Below are positions 1-12,573 of a DNA stretch of 64,000 nucleotides, in pieces; position 1 is the first letter of the stretch; each line of letters begins with the position of its first letter. Under the pieces are notes generated by a model. It ran no database searches and was not told the origin of the DNA. It saw only the letters and a program-made list of their open reading frames with translations. The DNA lies in the NCBI RefSeq assembly GCF_032062135.1, contig NC_092858.1, positions 121,184,282 to 121,248,281 on the forward strand, in the 5' to 3' direction. The position numbers were made by a program, and so were the translations under genes. Source of the stretch: Pyxicephalus adspersus. Lineage: Eukaryota; Chordata; Amphibia; Anura; Pyxicephalidae.

Positions 1-3000
1 AAAAGATAGTACACACAATATTTTGTTGCACCTTAGAGCTATAAATATTTTCTGGAAAAAAAAAAAAAAAAAAAATCAGGCCTTTTGTAATATATCCACA
101 ATGGATTAAACAATCTGACATAAACCTACATTCCAACTGGCCCATCATTTTGATTCACTGTCTCAATAATCAAAGCATAAAAGTGCATAAAAGTGGAATA
201 GGGTTGGAAATATATTATACTAGTAGAGTTGGCATTTTGCCCATCAGAATGGTCATTAAGGTGTAACAGTAGGAGGCATGCGTAGGACCCTTTTGGTGCC
301 CAAACCATAGCTTTGAATTTTTTTTTTTTTTTACAATGACAAAAGCTTTTTAAAAATTTACTGCAATTCATTTTTGTTTACCCAAGTACTATTTTGCAGA
401 TAGTATAGCTACAAAACAGAAAGCAAGGTGGTAAGAAGCATTTGTTCAGTTCTATAAAACTGTCACAATCTAAGCCAATACTAATCCAAGAAAAGTTCCA
501 TCACTAGAGCAGTTCTCAATATATAAGCCTGTGGACACCACAGTACAACATACATTGGCTCAAACTCACTTGCACTGTGTATGGTTGTATGTATTATTTA
601 GCTATTAGAACCACAAGATGTAGTTTCCCTCTGGCCTTGTACTGAAACCGCTTCCTACTCAAAACATACTCAGGAAGTGCGAAGAGAAACAACCCATTGT
701 AGCCTGTAAAATATGGGAACTGATGAAATGGAGCAAAGCCTTCATTTATACAACAGGCTGCTAGTGGAGCATTTGCAAACAAATAGATAAGTTACTACGT
801 GAGGGAATGTGAGAACTGAGAATGAAAGTATATTTTCCAGCATGTTTAAAATTAGGCTTTACTGAATATGATTTTCCTAAGCAAAATGTATTTTTTTTCC
901 GGGAATTCGAAGCGTTGTCCGCCTGCCTTATTACTACAGCCATGATTTCTAAACTGTCACCTGAAATAACCACAAACAATTGTTTTGGGCAACAGTTATT
1001 CCAAATGTATATAAAACCCTCAGATTCTTTTTGCCTCCAGAGCCTCCCTATATCCTTATTTGTTGCATTAGTAATGGGCAAATTTACTACCCAACAAGGA
1101 GTCTTTTGAGGTAGAGGCACAAAACCAAGCTAATATTTTGTAAAGTTTTTTTTTTTTGTTGTTTGTTTTTTATTTCAGTGGTCTGTATCTCTTTGTGTAC
1201 TGTTTTTTGACATTTTTACTAAATATAACCTTTTTGTTTTTTTTTACTATATGTGCTCAGTCTCAATTAGATAGGGTTGTCACAGGTTTACTTTAGGTCC
1301 TCTTTAACAAAATTAACACCAAACAGAAAACTTTTTCTGCGTAAACATCACTAGGATGCGGAAAGGCTGGTACAAATCAATCACAGATTCACTGAAAGTA
1401 TCTCCCCCAAACAAAACTTTTTTTAAATACGTAATTTTACTTAATTGAAGATCTTTGTTTTGTTTTACATATTAATTGTAAAAAAAAGAATTAGCCACAG
1501 TATAAAATATATGAACAGGTCACAAATACTAACCCTTATTCTTCATTTACCCACTTACAAAATATGTTTTTACCTATTTTCATTCTTAAAGTGGATCCCT
1601 GATGGTAATAACAGAAATCCATGCCGCAAAACGTGTTGAAGTCTCCAACAAAAGGCTATGTGACAGGAGCTAAATTGGGAGATAGTGAGAGAGCATTGGT
1701 AACACATAACAGGAACTGACTGAACAAAGACCTTTATAGCATATTCACTAGGGATTTAGAAAAAAAAAAAAAAAACTGCGGATCTGAAGGGGCGAAAAAT
1801 ATACCCAATAACTGCATTGCTGCATCCCTTTAGATGTGCACTTTATTGTTGGGTACCACCACTATAAACACAACTATCACTTGACCTTTACCCTCTTTAT
1901 ACCATTTTATTAAACACCAACAAAGGACAATGTTACTTAAAGTACATATCCCAACCTAAACTGGGTTGCGGCTATTTTTCCTTAAGTCGCCTACAGACTC
2001 TGGCTGACCCCATATGGCCAAAAGAAGCGGACAACTGCAGACCACCACATTATTCTGCATTTCCATAGCAAATGCTGCAGGCAGTGCCCTCTAAGTAGAG
2101 AAAAGATGCACTTACGCTTCGCACACAAGCAAGTTTTTATATCTCTACAAGTGTCCCTTGACATCGTTTAGTGGGCCCCTGTGGCGCATCACTAACAACC
2201 AACAGCTAATGAAAAATATTGATTGCTTATAAGAAGGACGCAGCAGGACAACTCCCGCTCGTCCTTTTCCCTCCCTTCTTTATAGAACAGAACAGTGATG
2301 TCTGTATACCACTTATTAGCTCTACTGTCACCAGAAACAATCACTAACAATTGCTTCCAGGGACAACTATTAGGTGTGTGTACATAGATTTACATAGCCT
2401 GCGGGTAGAAGAAAGATCAATACCCTCTAGAACAGTGAATTAGAAACCAGTAGATTGTGGAGTAGCACACTGTACATGTTCTCCATAAGCCTCTGTGATG
2501 TCAAAGTTTTGCATGTGCAAGGCAGGAGAACTACTCAGGTCCTAGTTGAAATAATGAAACCTGTAGCAGTGATAGAAGAGGGGTGCATATTGCAGCAGAT
2601 GTAAAAGGGGTACGGTGAAGGCTGAGGTTAAAAAAGGGTACAGAAATGAAAAATGGACAAGAAGTGCAAAGATGTGTAGATGAAGTTGTGGCACTTGTCA
2701 TGGATGACTTATAGTTTTTTGGCAAATGATTGTGCCAAAGTGTTAACATGTTAAGAGCATAATTTGCAATACAAGAATTGTGGCACACTTTTGTAGTGAA
2801 TACATTCAGGATGTAGGTAATTATGCCTCTTTAAACCTCTCTTACTAAATATGGCTATACCCAACAATTGCTATAGATCGCTACACACACCACAGTGCTG
2901 TACAATACTACAGATATTTCACAATCCCATTGAAATGAGGCTCAAGAATCTATTCAGTTTTGAATATTAATTATATTGTTTTAATATTCGATTTGTTTTT

Positions 3001-3540
3001 TTGTTTTTTTTATAAAGCTATAAAGTTTTATTATATTGGTATATTATTAGTTTTTCCTGTATTTCCTGCTGATAGTTTGGTAACAATTCTTTACGTGGGT
3101 TCCAGTGTAAATAATTAATCATTGTTTTAAACATTATCAAGACTTGATTGATTGCTTTTGTGCAGTTTGCTCACCCTACCCACACTTATTTTTTAGTGTT
3201 GACATTAACAAAACATGTAATTCTCTTATGTGTTATAAGACCATAACTGAAAACATAGTCATTTTTATGCCAGGCATTATTCCCAAAAATGTTCTGAATC
3301 TGCCTTTATTTAATTTTAGTTATATTATAGTTTAGTGCCTTAGCTTAAAAAAAAAATACAAATGACCTAATACAAAAACTCAAAAGGCTGATCATCACCA
3401 AAACAAAACTTAAAAAAATGAAAATGAAATGAAAAGGTAGACCTGCCATTATTTCTTATACTTGTTTTGAAATATTAAGTGTTGCTATGGGGACAGGGAA
3501 TACCAATTAGTTCAGCAGAGTCTATATATCACACCCTGTG
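1..3540. other. no identified gene
   Basis: AT-rich sequence with A/T homopolymers. A 119-codon minus-strand frame (761-1120) and an exon-like minus frame at 594-703, preceded by TATTTTACAG, are the only coding-like hints; I recognise neither. Confidence 0.6.
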
Positions 3541-3548
3541 TCTCACCA

Positions 3549-3735
3549 CTGACAGTCAGTCTAATGTTGGCTCTAGTTCAAACACGGAGTTTCGATAGAG
3601 AAGCCGAAACAGAGGTTTTGCATCAGCACATTGGCCTTCATAGGAACACTAGTATTTCCAGCGATCCACACCTCCACCCACGCTGTTGTGAATCACGGAG
3701 GTGCAAACACCTTGCCTATGAACAGATCAGGAAGG
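3549..3735 (+). other. weak exon-like segment
   Basis: A frame that is open from ACTGACAG to a donor GTATGC at 3736 encodes LALVQTRSFDREAETEVLHQ, HIGLHRNTSISSDPHLHPRC and CESRRCKHLAYEQIRK. Codon content looks less AT-rich than its surroundings. The upstream pyrimidine tract is poor and the protein is not recognised. It may be chance. Confidence 0.15.
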
Positions 3736-4539
3736 TATGCATTCCTTTACTAAATGTATCCCTAGCCTCTAACCTTGCATTTACTTTGTTGTCTAAAGTT
3801 TATGTCCAACCAAATAGTTTTTTTTTTATTTTTTTTTAAAACAAGGAAGAGTTAAACCCCTTGTTTAAATAGAAGGAAGCCTCTCTAAACTGACCATAAT
3901 TCTATTAAACTTTGTCCTTTTAACTGTTGGGAGTTTCCTTACCTATTGCTCTGATGATAACTCATGGGGTTTGATTTTCCCTTTTTGTTGATTAACAATT
4001 TTCATCAGGACAAATAAAGGAGTTGATTCTCCACAGTGAAGTGGGGCAGCAATAATAATTTTGTTTCCCCTTCCGATTTTATCCAAACAAACTTCCCTTT
4101 ACAAACCATTTAACTAAAATTTCATATTGAGTTTATCTGGTTTAGGCATTGAAGCTTTTACAATGTAGTTACTTCTTTGCCTAATTAGTAATATATCTGC
4201 CAATTATGCCCTAATTGTCAGACTAACAAGGTTTTCTGTGTTGTCCATGTAATTTGCAGTGGTTAACAAAATGTCCATAACTCCCAACACAGACTATATA
4301 TACACTTTAAAATTCCTCTTTTATAGACTGCTGTATTATATAAAAGCCGGTCTCTGGCTGTTGTTCTTTATTCCCACCAGACAGCAGATAACAAACTCCT
4401 CTGTGGCCAAACACACTTTTTCTAGTTTTCTTTTTGATATTACCACAATTTACAATTTAGTAACTACCCTACTGTGATACTTACGGGATATTTGGACACT
4501 CCTATTTTTCAGAGCACAAAATAAATATCTTGCCAGGGA

Positions 4540-4555
4540 GGGGGGGGGGGGGGGG
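4540..4555. repeat. G16 homopolymer
   Basis: Sixteen consecutive G. A second run of 13 G lies at 7359-7371. Both could form G-rich structures or be sequencing trouble spots. Confidence 0.95.
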
Positions 4556-4954
4556 TCTGAAGCTGGCCAAATGTGCCATTCACTTATTTTATTCAACTGG
4601 ACAAAAATGTTAAATGGTTCAAAACAAGATTCATAACTATTGCACTTTTGATCAAGTCAAGCAAAAAAGTGACTGAGCAAGGTTAACCATTGTGTTAAAT
4701 AAAAGCACTTTTGCATCACAATTGAAGTTCCTCTAGGATATAATGGTGGGAATGATTGGAAGCAATATTGAACAAATGGATGACAGATCAAAAACTTGTA
4801 ATTGATTACGAGGGTCAATTTACATCGATCGGAATTATGAGTGTAATATCACTGAAAGAAATTATCATTGTGTTTACCAGGCATTAGAATAGGCAAAAGG
4901 TCTGTAGAATGAGGTGATGACTACACTTGGAAATTCTTATCCAATCAAATGTAG

Positions 4955-5260
4955 TTAAAGTGGACCCATCACGGAGAGATAATGTAAGCTGCTCTTTCGG
5001 ACCAGGTACTATAAAATACAGCTTGCCTGGTATGTGTTCATATCATCTACCCTGAATACCTTCTGAATCACTAACCCACAATGAGTTCACAGCTCAGGTG
5101 TTCAGCTAACTGCCAAGCAATTATCTGCATGTTTGTTTCCTGTGTGTGAATGAAACTACTGACATAAATTCATTCGTTTTTCATACAGGCAATTAGCATT
5201 CTTTAAAATGAGCTCAGCAATGTCAGCTTACGTCATCTCTTAGTGGAAGGTCCGCCTTAA
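4955..5260. mobile_element. TTAA-flanked foldback MITE
   Basis: The left end AAAGTGGACCCATCACGGAG and the complement of the right end (AAGGCGGACCTTCCACTAAG) form an imperfect inverted repeat of about 35 bp, which continues through GAGAT..TGTAAGCTG. TTAA is present at both borders (4955-4958, 5257-5260), the target site of piggyBac-type transposons. No ORF. Confidence 0.65.
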
Positions 5261-6734
5261 AGCCAATCTTCCATCTTTCTATTGATCACCTAACCAACCA
5301 CACAAATTTTTTAGCAACTCCATGTTCAGCAAATTATGGTCCCCTAAACAAACCACTCAACTTTGCAGTTTTCTGTGTGGAACTGATCCATCACAGCTCA
5401 TCTGCCTGTGCCAGGTGGTCCCCAATGATCTCCTCGCACTGACGTTGCTGCTATTATCTGTTGTGCGAGAGTCCAACCACTGGCCAGCTAATTAGGAACT
5501 GTGAATGTCACACGGGCAGCGATGTGGAAATCCAAAGATGTAACAAGGAAGAGAAAATTTAGAGGCCTTCAAAAGCATCACATGACTGACTTTATGCAAG
5601 TTTGAGATTTGCCTGGAGGCCTACTTTAAAAAGACATTCTAGACAATAAGTGAGATCCAACACCCAACCACTTATTTATTGCGACAAACAGCACAACTGT
5701 GCATCTGTCATTTTGTAACTGACAATCTACAGTGGGTGTGTTTGGGAATATATTTCCTGTATCCCACATGATCGGTTTATCTACAGCAATGCCAAGATGA
5801 AAAACCGAAGCCTCAAACTTTTAGGCTATGTATTCTGAACACTTTCCAATGCTTTTTTTTCAATTCTAGTTGCATCTTTAAAAAGGTACCATACACAATA
5901 CCCACTGCCTAGTACCAATAAATAAAAAGTTTACTGTCTGATTCCAATTGGTGTCTGTAATTGCTCTTTAACAATAACCTACAATAATTTCATACACACA
6001 CATAATAAAAAGTATAATATATATTACAAACACACACACACACACAGAGTTACGTAGCTTTACAATACATAACATGTCACAAACATTTTCAGAGAATGAT
6101 CTCACTGAAAGGCATGTACTGCTGGGCTGAGAGGCAAAGCAGGTTATTCATCTGTAATGCAACTTGAATAATGGGATTTGCAAGCTCCACCTACCCAGGA
6201 TTCTCTCAATGGGAGGCTTATGACCCTGTAGTACCCTTTAAATTACATAATGCCAGGCTGGAGCTACAAATTGCATTTTTGCAAACCGCTTATTTTAATC
6301 CCCCTGCAGAGCTTTACAGGGAAAAAGTCGAGGCATCAAATGGCAGACAGTTATTAGATGTAATATGACAAACTGTAATTAGCTTGCATACAGTTGAAAG
6401 AGTGTGTAGTTTCACCACAATATTAGCAAAAAAAAATATATTCTACATATTCAAAGTGTACCTAAAATGCAATATTATCATTTGGTCATTACTGCATTTA
6501 GGAAAAAAAAATGGAATTGTCTATTTGGGTTGCGCCAGTACATATAGTTACTGCACTCCCCCTGCATCCCCAAGTCTTCTAGCAATGTAAAGAAACAGTT
6601 GCCTGCTAATTGGTGGGGGTGCGGGGGTCTACTTTACCAGGTTGCAGCCAAAAGAAGAAGAGTAGGGGATGCATAAACCCATGCCAGCTTTTTTTACAAT
6701 AGTAAATCCCAGATAGGGAGTGCCATTGCCATTT

Positions 6735-7325
6735 TTTTTAAATTGGACTAGTGTTTCATGGAATGCTAGTGTTACTCCAGGGTTTGCTATGGGTTCCTTG
6801 AGCAATAAACAATTTGTGCCTCCCACTGACCAGCAATGTATTAATATTATTAATAAACAGGATTTATATAGCACCAAGATATTGCGCAGCGCTGTACATT
6901 AAATAGGGGTTGCAAATGACAGACAGATACAGACAGTGATACAGGAGGAGGGGACCCTGCCCTGAAGAGCTTACAATCTAGTAGGTGGGGGAATTTACAC
7001 ACAATAGGATGGGAGATATATAGTGGTGGGAAGTAGTGATGGTTTCAAAAGACAGAAGAAGACGGGTAGGCATGTTTAAAAAAATAGGTTTTGAGTTTTC
7101 TTTTAAATGAGCAGAAAGTAGGAGCAAGCCGAATAGGACGAGGAAGACCATTCCAGAGAGTTGGGGCAGCTCTAGAGAATGTAAGAGGCATTCCTCCTAC
7201 TGACCACAATGCTAATGTACAGCGAGCTATGGATATAGTAAAGGTCCATGAAGACCTGGAAGTTATTCCAAGGGGTTCCCCCATGGTAAAGTTGTTAAGA
7301 AAGGCTAAACTAGAGGTTGGAGGCA
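6735..7325 (+). repeat. older dispersed repeat split by the LINE insertion
   Basis: The left part (6735-6840) has GGTTCCTTGAGCAATAAACA and CCCACTGACCAGCAATG. The right part (7178-7325) has GGCATTCCTCCTACTGACCA and TTCCAAGGGGTTCCCCCATG. The same blocks recur at 16395-16680, 19405-19935 and 51205-51330. Confidence 0.6.
6841..7177 (-). mobile_element. L2/CR1-type LINE 3' fragment
   Basis: On the minus strand the first part encodes FSRAAPTLWNGLPRPIRLAP and FKRKLKTYFFKHAY, the typical C-terminal end of jockey-superfamily (L2/CR1/Rex-like) RT proteins. It is followed by a stop and a 3' UTR with ACAGCGCTGCGCAATAT, CTATATAAATCCTGTTTATT and a TAA/TTA tail. AATGTA at 6835-6840 and 7178-7183 is a 6-bp target duplication. 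The insertion splits an older repeat (6735-6840 plus 7178-7325). It is 5'-truncated, as usual for LINEs. Confidence 0.85.
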
Positions 7326-7647
7326 AAAGATAACTAGAATGCCAAGTTGTTATTGGAAGGGGGGGGGGGGGTAAAAGACTACCTGTACTCTACTTTTTTA
7401 GTATAGTTATCATGTTAAAGTTAATTTAATAAAACTTTTTAGGGAAGACCTAAAAATCTCTGCCATATGTTTTTTTTTTTTCCCGTTCCCCAGTTGTCCC
7501 TAGAAAAAAGTGTCCCTATTAGAAGATATCTCCTCCTCACTTGACACAGGTGCAACTAAAACATTGTTTTTGTTTTGGTCAAAATGGTCACAAGTACAAG
7601 TAGAGGGGGAAACCTCCCCTATAGGACACAGACCGTAATAAAAACTT

Positions 7648-7711
7648 CACAGGAGGTCAAACTCTTTCCTAAAACACCTCACAGGAGGTCAAACTCTTTC
7701 CTAAAACACCT
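7648..7711. repeat. perfect 32-bp tandem duplication
   Basis: Two identical 32-bp units (CACAGGAGGTCAAACTCTTT onward) lie head to tail at 7648-7679 and 7680-7711. They sit inside a 103-codon frame (7575-7886) that has no recognisable product. Confidence 0.9.
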
Positions 7712-7889
7712 CCTTAACTCTAAAACAATTTTGCAGCAGGGCACATCATGGAGACCAAATGGCTTTGAGAGCTCTTCTGGATTACCTACACAAAACATGA
7801 TAAATACAGCAGGAAAATATGTGAAAAAAAAGCCACAGACTGATTTTATAATCCAACCTCAGCCATACCCTGCAGCTAAATATTAACCC

Positions 7890-10440
7890 AGCAGTGACAT
7901 AAGAAATTCTTTTGAAGATTTGTATTGCTCTACGTGTCATAAGTAGCCTCTTCAAGACAAAGGTTCTCCCCTGGGACTACAGTTCTTTGAGACATTTATG
8001 TTCTATAGAAAAGGTTAGAAATAAGTTGGTGCACGCTACTGCTTGATAGATCAGACTGACTTGTAAGGGATTGCAGTGAAGCCCAGACAGGTTTTATTTT
8101 TAATTATGCTGATATACCTCTCCTCAGTGCCATGGCATGCACATTATTCATGACCTAACCAAGAAGGATTTCCAGTAATGTGAAATCTAACCCTGATGAT
8201 GATACCTAAGAATTTATAAGACATAGCGGAGAGCAGTATTGAAGTGCAATCAACTTGAAAAAAAGTGTCAAGCATCCTGTGGAGACTACTTAACGCCTTC
8301 GCAACTTGACACTCTGCTATGGGCTTGTCACCCACCTGCACGATTAGAACTATTAAACTAAAACTATAATTAATCATGTGCCACAAACAAAAGTATGTTG
8401 TGCACATTTCTGCAATTAGGGACAACTCAGTACAGGCTTTAAAACAACCAGGGTTTCAGTTACCATTAACTATTAGAAAATAAAATAAAAGAACCACACA
8501 TACACCTCATGTTTGTATTCAACTTATACGGACTGATCTGACCAGTACTTTTTTAATAATGGATCTCTAATATTTCAGCTCTAAAGTGAAAATAAGGTTT
8601 GGAATCTAAACTAAAATTTGGCAGCAGGCAGGCCTTTAATGCCGAAAGGGACAGACAAAGTCCCTTCTGCAATAAACACGCTCATTTGCCTGATTGCTAT
8701 CAAAATTAATTGGTAGCAGAATACCTGGCACACCCACGCTTCTCGTTGGATGCTGGGACTGAATGTCATCCTGGCCCGACACCTTCCAGTCCACTGAGCT
8801 ACGCATGCGCAATTCCCTTGAGCACATGAGCAGGTGTTTCATAGAAGAGAAGTGAGTTTCGTTAAAAATTTAAAACAGGCAGGTAACCTTACGTTATTGC
8901 AGAAGAGACATTGCCTGTCCCTTCCACAATAAAGCTCCCACCTGCTCACATTTTTTTACTTTTAGGTTTAGTTCCACTTTAAAATAAAACATTTAGTTTC
9001 AATGAAGGATTTAAGAATACCCTTTAGAGTTTTTGATTTAACTAAAGCTAGAATTCTAGAAACTCAACACAAGCCCGAATAGTCCAGCTGTGCTGAGAAG
9101 CTTTATTCATTCTGTGTGCATAATGGAAATTTCAGCCCCGTGGCTCCGGGTCAATGAGGAATTTAAGGAAAAGAAACAGGCAGAGCTCCATTCATAACTA
9201 AATATAGAAACATACCACACGGTTTCAATCAGATGTCTTTAATTGCATGTAAAATTACTGTAGTTAAAGTCATTTTAAACGCTGATAAACATTTTTATCT
9301 TAGAAGGACATGAGCAATTTTGTTTGCAAAATACAGATAAGAAAAAAAAAAAAACTTTAAATGGAAGTAATCTATCTGCTTACTTTTCTTATAGACAAAA
9401 AAAAAAGAAATAAAAAAGGTAATTTTTCATTTAGAAATAATGTAATTTTGCCCCTTTTCCCATCTGCAATGTTGGTTGCAGAATCCAGGCTGAAGGGTGC
9501 AGAGATTTTTTATTGTATTGTAAAAGCACGCTATGCCCATCCTGGACAACCATCAGCCAAAGGAAACAGTGCTCAAAAGTTGTTAGGGTACACAGTAGGT
9601 GTACCAGGGTCAGAGCTGGGAGTTATTTTACAAAATAAGTATATCTGTTTTTAAGATGGTGAAATTATTTGGTAACATTATGATTGACTATTGTACTAAA
9701 TACCATAGGCTTGTACAATCAAATGCTCTGGATGGTTCCCTACAAATATGTGAGTTCAGGGAATTATTTGCTCAGTGCCATCAAAAAAAGAAAAACACAG
9801 ATCGTGAATTGTCAAATGTCAATATCAATACATGTTAATGATGCATTCTTCATTCAGTTTTATTGTCTAATTAAGCACTCACCACTGTTAGAACATCTCA
9901 GGCATAGGATGAAGCATTAAGGTTTTTACATACAGTCTAGGTGTTAGTAGCTGCTACTCATTACAAGCCATTAGTGCCCAGATTTAAGGCCATTTTAAAT
10001 CCAATCTGCTAGACCAGTCTACGTAAGAATTAAAGCCTTATATCATGGTCGCTTAGAAAATTACATGGCAAAATGGGAAATGTGGCTATGCAAAAATGAT
10101 GTCTACACATGTATGCTTTGACCTGGCTACTGACCCACACTCTCTAAGTTTACGTCATATTTTTTCAACCTGTTCCAAAACTCTTGGAATTGAAATTTTT
10201 CTTCTTCTACTCGCCTCCTGGTGGGCATTACCCAAGATCCTTGGATCTAAAATCTTCTCTCTTTACACTTTTTACCTATGGAAAATCCTATTCTCAATAG
10301 GCCAATAACACCATATGTATGCAAATGTCACCTACATTTACCTCCTATGTCTGACTTGTCCTGGTTAAAGTTTCATGCTACCTATCAACCATCTCATCAG
10401 GGAAACTTAACATGTAGCTTAAACCCAAACTGGATAAAAC
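7890..10440. other. no identified gene
   Basis: Apart from the repeat at 8622-8945, I see only AT-rich sequence and short frames without known motifs. Confidence 0.5.
8622..8945. repeat. dispersed repeat related to 30.9 kb and 63.6 kb
   Basis: GCAGGCAGGCCTTTAATGCC and GGGACAGACAAAGTCCCTTC occur at the left; CAGAAGAGACATTGCCTGTC occurs in inverted sense at the right. A 68-codon minus ORF within it has no recognisable product. Confidence 0.5.
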
Positions 10441-10539
10441 AAAACTAAATACCAATAACTGTAATTACCACAGTTATTGCCTCCACATCACTGGTACTCT
10501 GCCCTGGTGTCACCCCTAACTCAGGGAACGTCATACCAC

Positions 10540-11095
10540 ACAGCCAGAATCCCTCTAGGTCATGACACCTGTGCAACAACTTCAAGGTATACACCTTCCT
10601 ATCACTACAGCCTATTCATTCTTCTTATTACTTCTTATTTGCTGCTCCTCTCTGCAATTCTCTACATTAGCTTTCTTTTCACCTTAGAATAAAATTCAGG
10701 GTACTGTGTTTCATCTGCAACTCACACCATTGCTTCTGTGCAACCTATTTTTTGAACAGAATACATAAATACACCCCTAACAACCCTATTCATTGTTTAA
10801 ATGACTTGCTGACTTCCCCACTTATAACCCAATCCCATGCATTGCTTTAATACTTTTTAATCCCATGAGGCTTCATCCTACCTTGGCCAAACAAACCCTT
10901 CTCTTCTTGCCGACCCATATTCCTTTCTCTCTCTCTCTCATCGCTAATTAGCCACCATTCCATTTCCCTACCTCCGGTTTACTATGCTTCCCCACCACTT
11001 AGATTGTAAATTAGGTTAGACATTTGCAGACCCTATTTATTGTAGAATTCAGCATAATTTGCTGGGCCTTTATAAATAAAATATAATAATGTGCA
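10540..11095 (+). mobile_element. probable old LINE 3' end
   Basis: A C- and T-rich stretch ends with TTAGATTGTAAATTAGGTTA and GGGCCTTTATAAATAAAATA followed by ATAATAATG. This is laid out like the 3' UTR and tail of the LINE at 6841-7177 (ctagattgtaag...tatataaat). The coding part is too decayed to name. This is inferred from layout rather than from a clear protein match. Confidence 0.35.
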
Positions 11096-12368
11096 CACAC
11101 CAGGACAAGTATTCAATTTAACCTTATCTTGCCTTAGGCTAACACCTGTGATTGCCGTTATGTTCTTTCACAAGCTCTTCCCTTATGGTTTGCTACATGT
11201 CCAATTTAGACACCCATAGCCAGAAACAATATATTACTTTAGGGTATTACACTACAGTATCTTCATATCAAACTAGATAATACACTTTGTTTACCCAAAA
11301 GATCCCTCAGCTTTATCTACTCATATATAATAGGAGGCAAACCCAGACCTGATATTCTTACCACTGGAGACCAGCCATTGTTTAGTGTATGTTGCAGTTC
11401 TATTCTGCATCAGTCTTTTAGCTACTACTTCCATTGATCGGATGTTGTATACGTGGGAAACTTCTTTATCGGGTACCTGTCTGACATTGTATAAAGAGTA
11501 TCTATCAGGAAATAAAATATGTTCCCTGACTAAGTAGCAATTTGCTATGCTGCTGTTTTGACAGACTCTTGCTAGGAGCCACCATTACTTAGGTTCTTTT
11601 AATGTTTATGGACACAAATTTTACATAAAGCCAAAACTTCTGTACTTCTCTTAATAACCACTGTTTTTAGTACCAACACTGACGGAACTAAAATTGTACT
11701 GTAGTCAGAGGAACAGTGGGCAAGTAGAAATCTTCCAGTCATCTAATTTTCTTTCACTTCCTATTAAAAGTGGTGATCGTGTATGCAGGGTTTGTCTGTA
11801 GGTGCTTAGCTATACTTTTAAAAGTTGCAAAGAGCTGGAAAATTATGTATAGAAAATATAAAACTCGGCAAACAAGTACTCAGATAAAAATACTGTTTTT
11901 AAATAAGTACTTACTGCACGAATACTTGCTTTTTTCCTATAACTATTGAATAAACTTTCTTTGAATACATCATCACTGATCCAAAACCAAGTTATTTACC
12001 TTTAATTTTTGTTTACATAGAGATAACAAAGCAAGGCTGCATTATATGAGCTATATGGGTGTATTTTATGTACAATCTGTCCTCTGCTCATTTCCTTTGC
12101 TGGCAGAATGCCAGATGGGACATCATGAGGGTGTTGGAAAGATGCATCCAGCAAGAAGAGCAGCTTGCTGTTTTCTATGTGTCATTAAAATGTGTAACAG
12201 TGTTTTAGTATTTAGCCTACTAAAAATAGCTAAAAGTGATTTGGAATATGGTGTTCTTGTTAATAAAAGGCACATTTCAACTCCCTATAAACAAAGTAGA
12301 AATAATAAAGTAGCAATACAATGGAGCTACGGTATAGTAGTTTTTAAATATTAAGCAAAATATTAACC

Positions 12369-12540
12369 AAAAACATGCAGTTAGATTAATTGGCTTCCCC
12401 TTAAATTGCCCTTAGACAGTGGTAAAGACATATGACTTTGAGGGGACATTAGATTGTGAGCCCCTTTCAGGGACAGCAAGCGACATGACGTTGGGCTTTG
12501 TACAGCACTGCGTAATACGTTGACACTATATAAATACTGT

Positions 12541-12572
<32 letters not shown>
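12369..12572 (+). mobile_element. SINE 3' half with LINE-like tail and (TAA)n
   Basis: It contains TTAATTGGCTTCCCCTTAAA, GACATTAGATTGTGAGCCCC and then TTGTACAGCACTGCGTAATA..CACTATATAAATACTGTG followed by about ten TAA units. The first half matches the SINE at 59150-59400. The second half matches the 3' UTR of the LINE at 6841-7177. Confidence 0.75.

Positions 12573-12573
<1 letters not shown>

Noticed and set aside
7091..7333. Plus-strand 80-codon ORF
   Set aside because: Antisense shadow of the LINE C-terminal frame on the minus strand.
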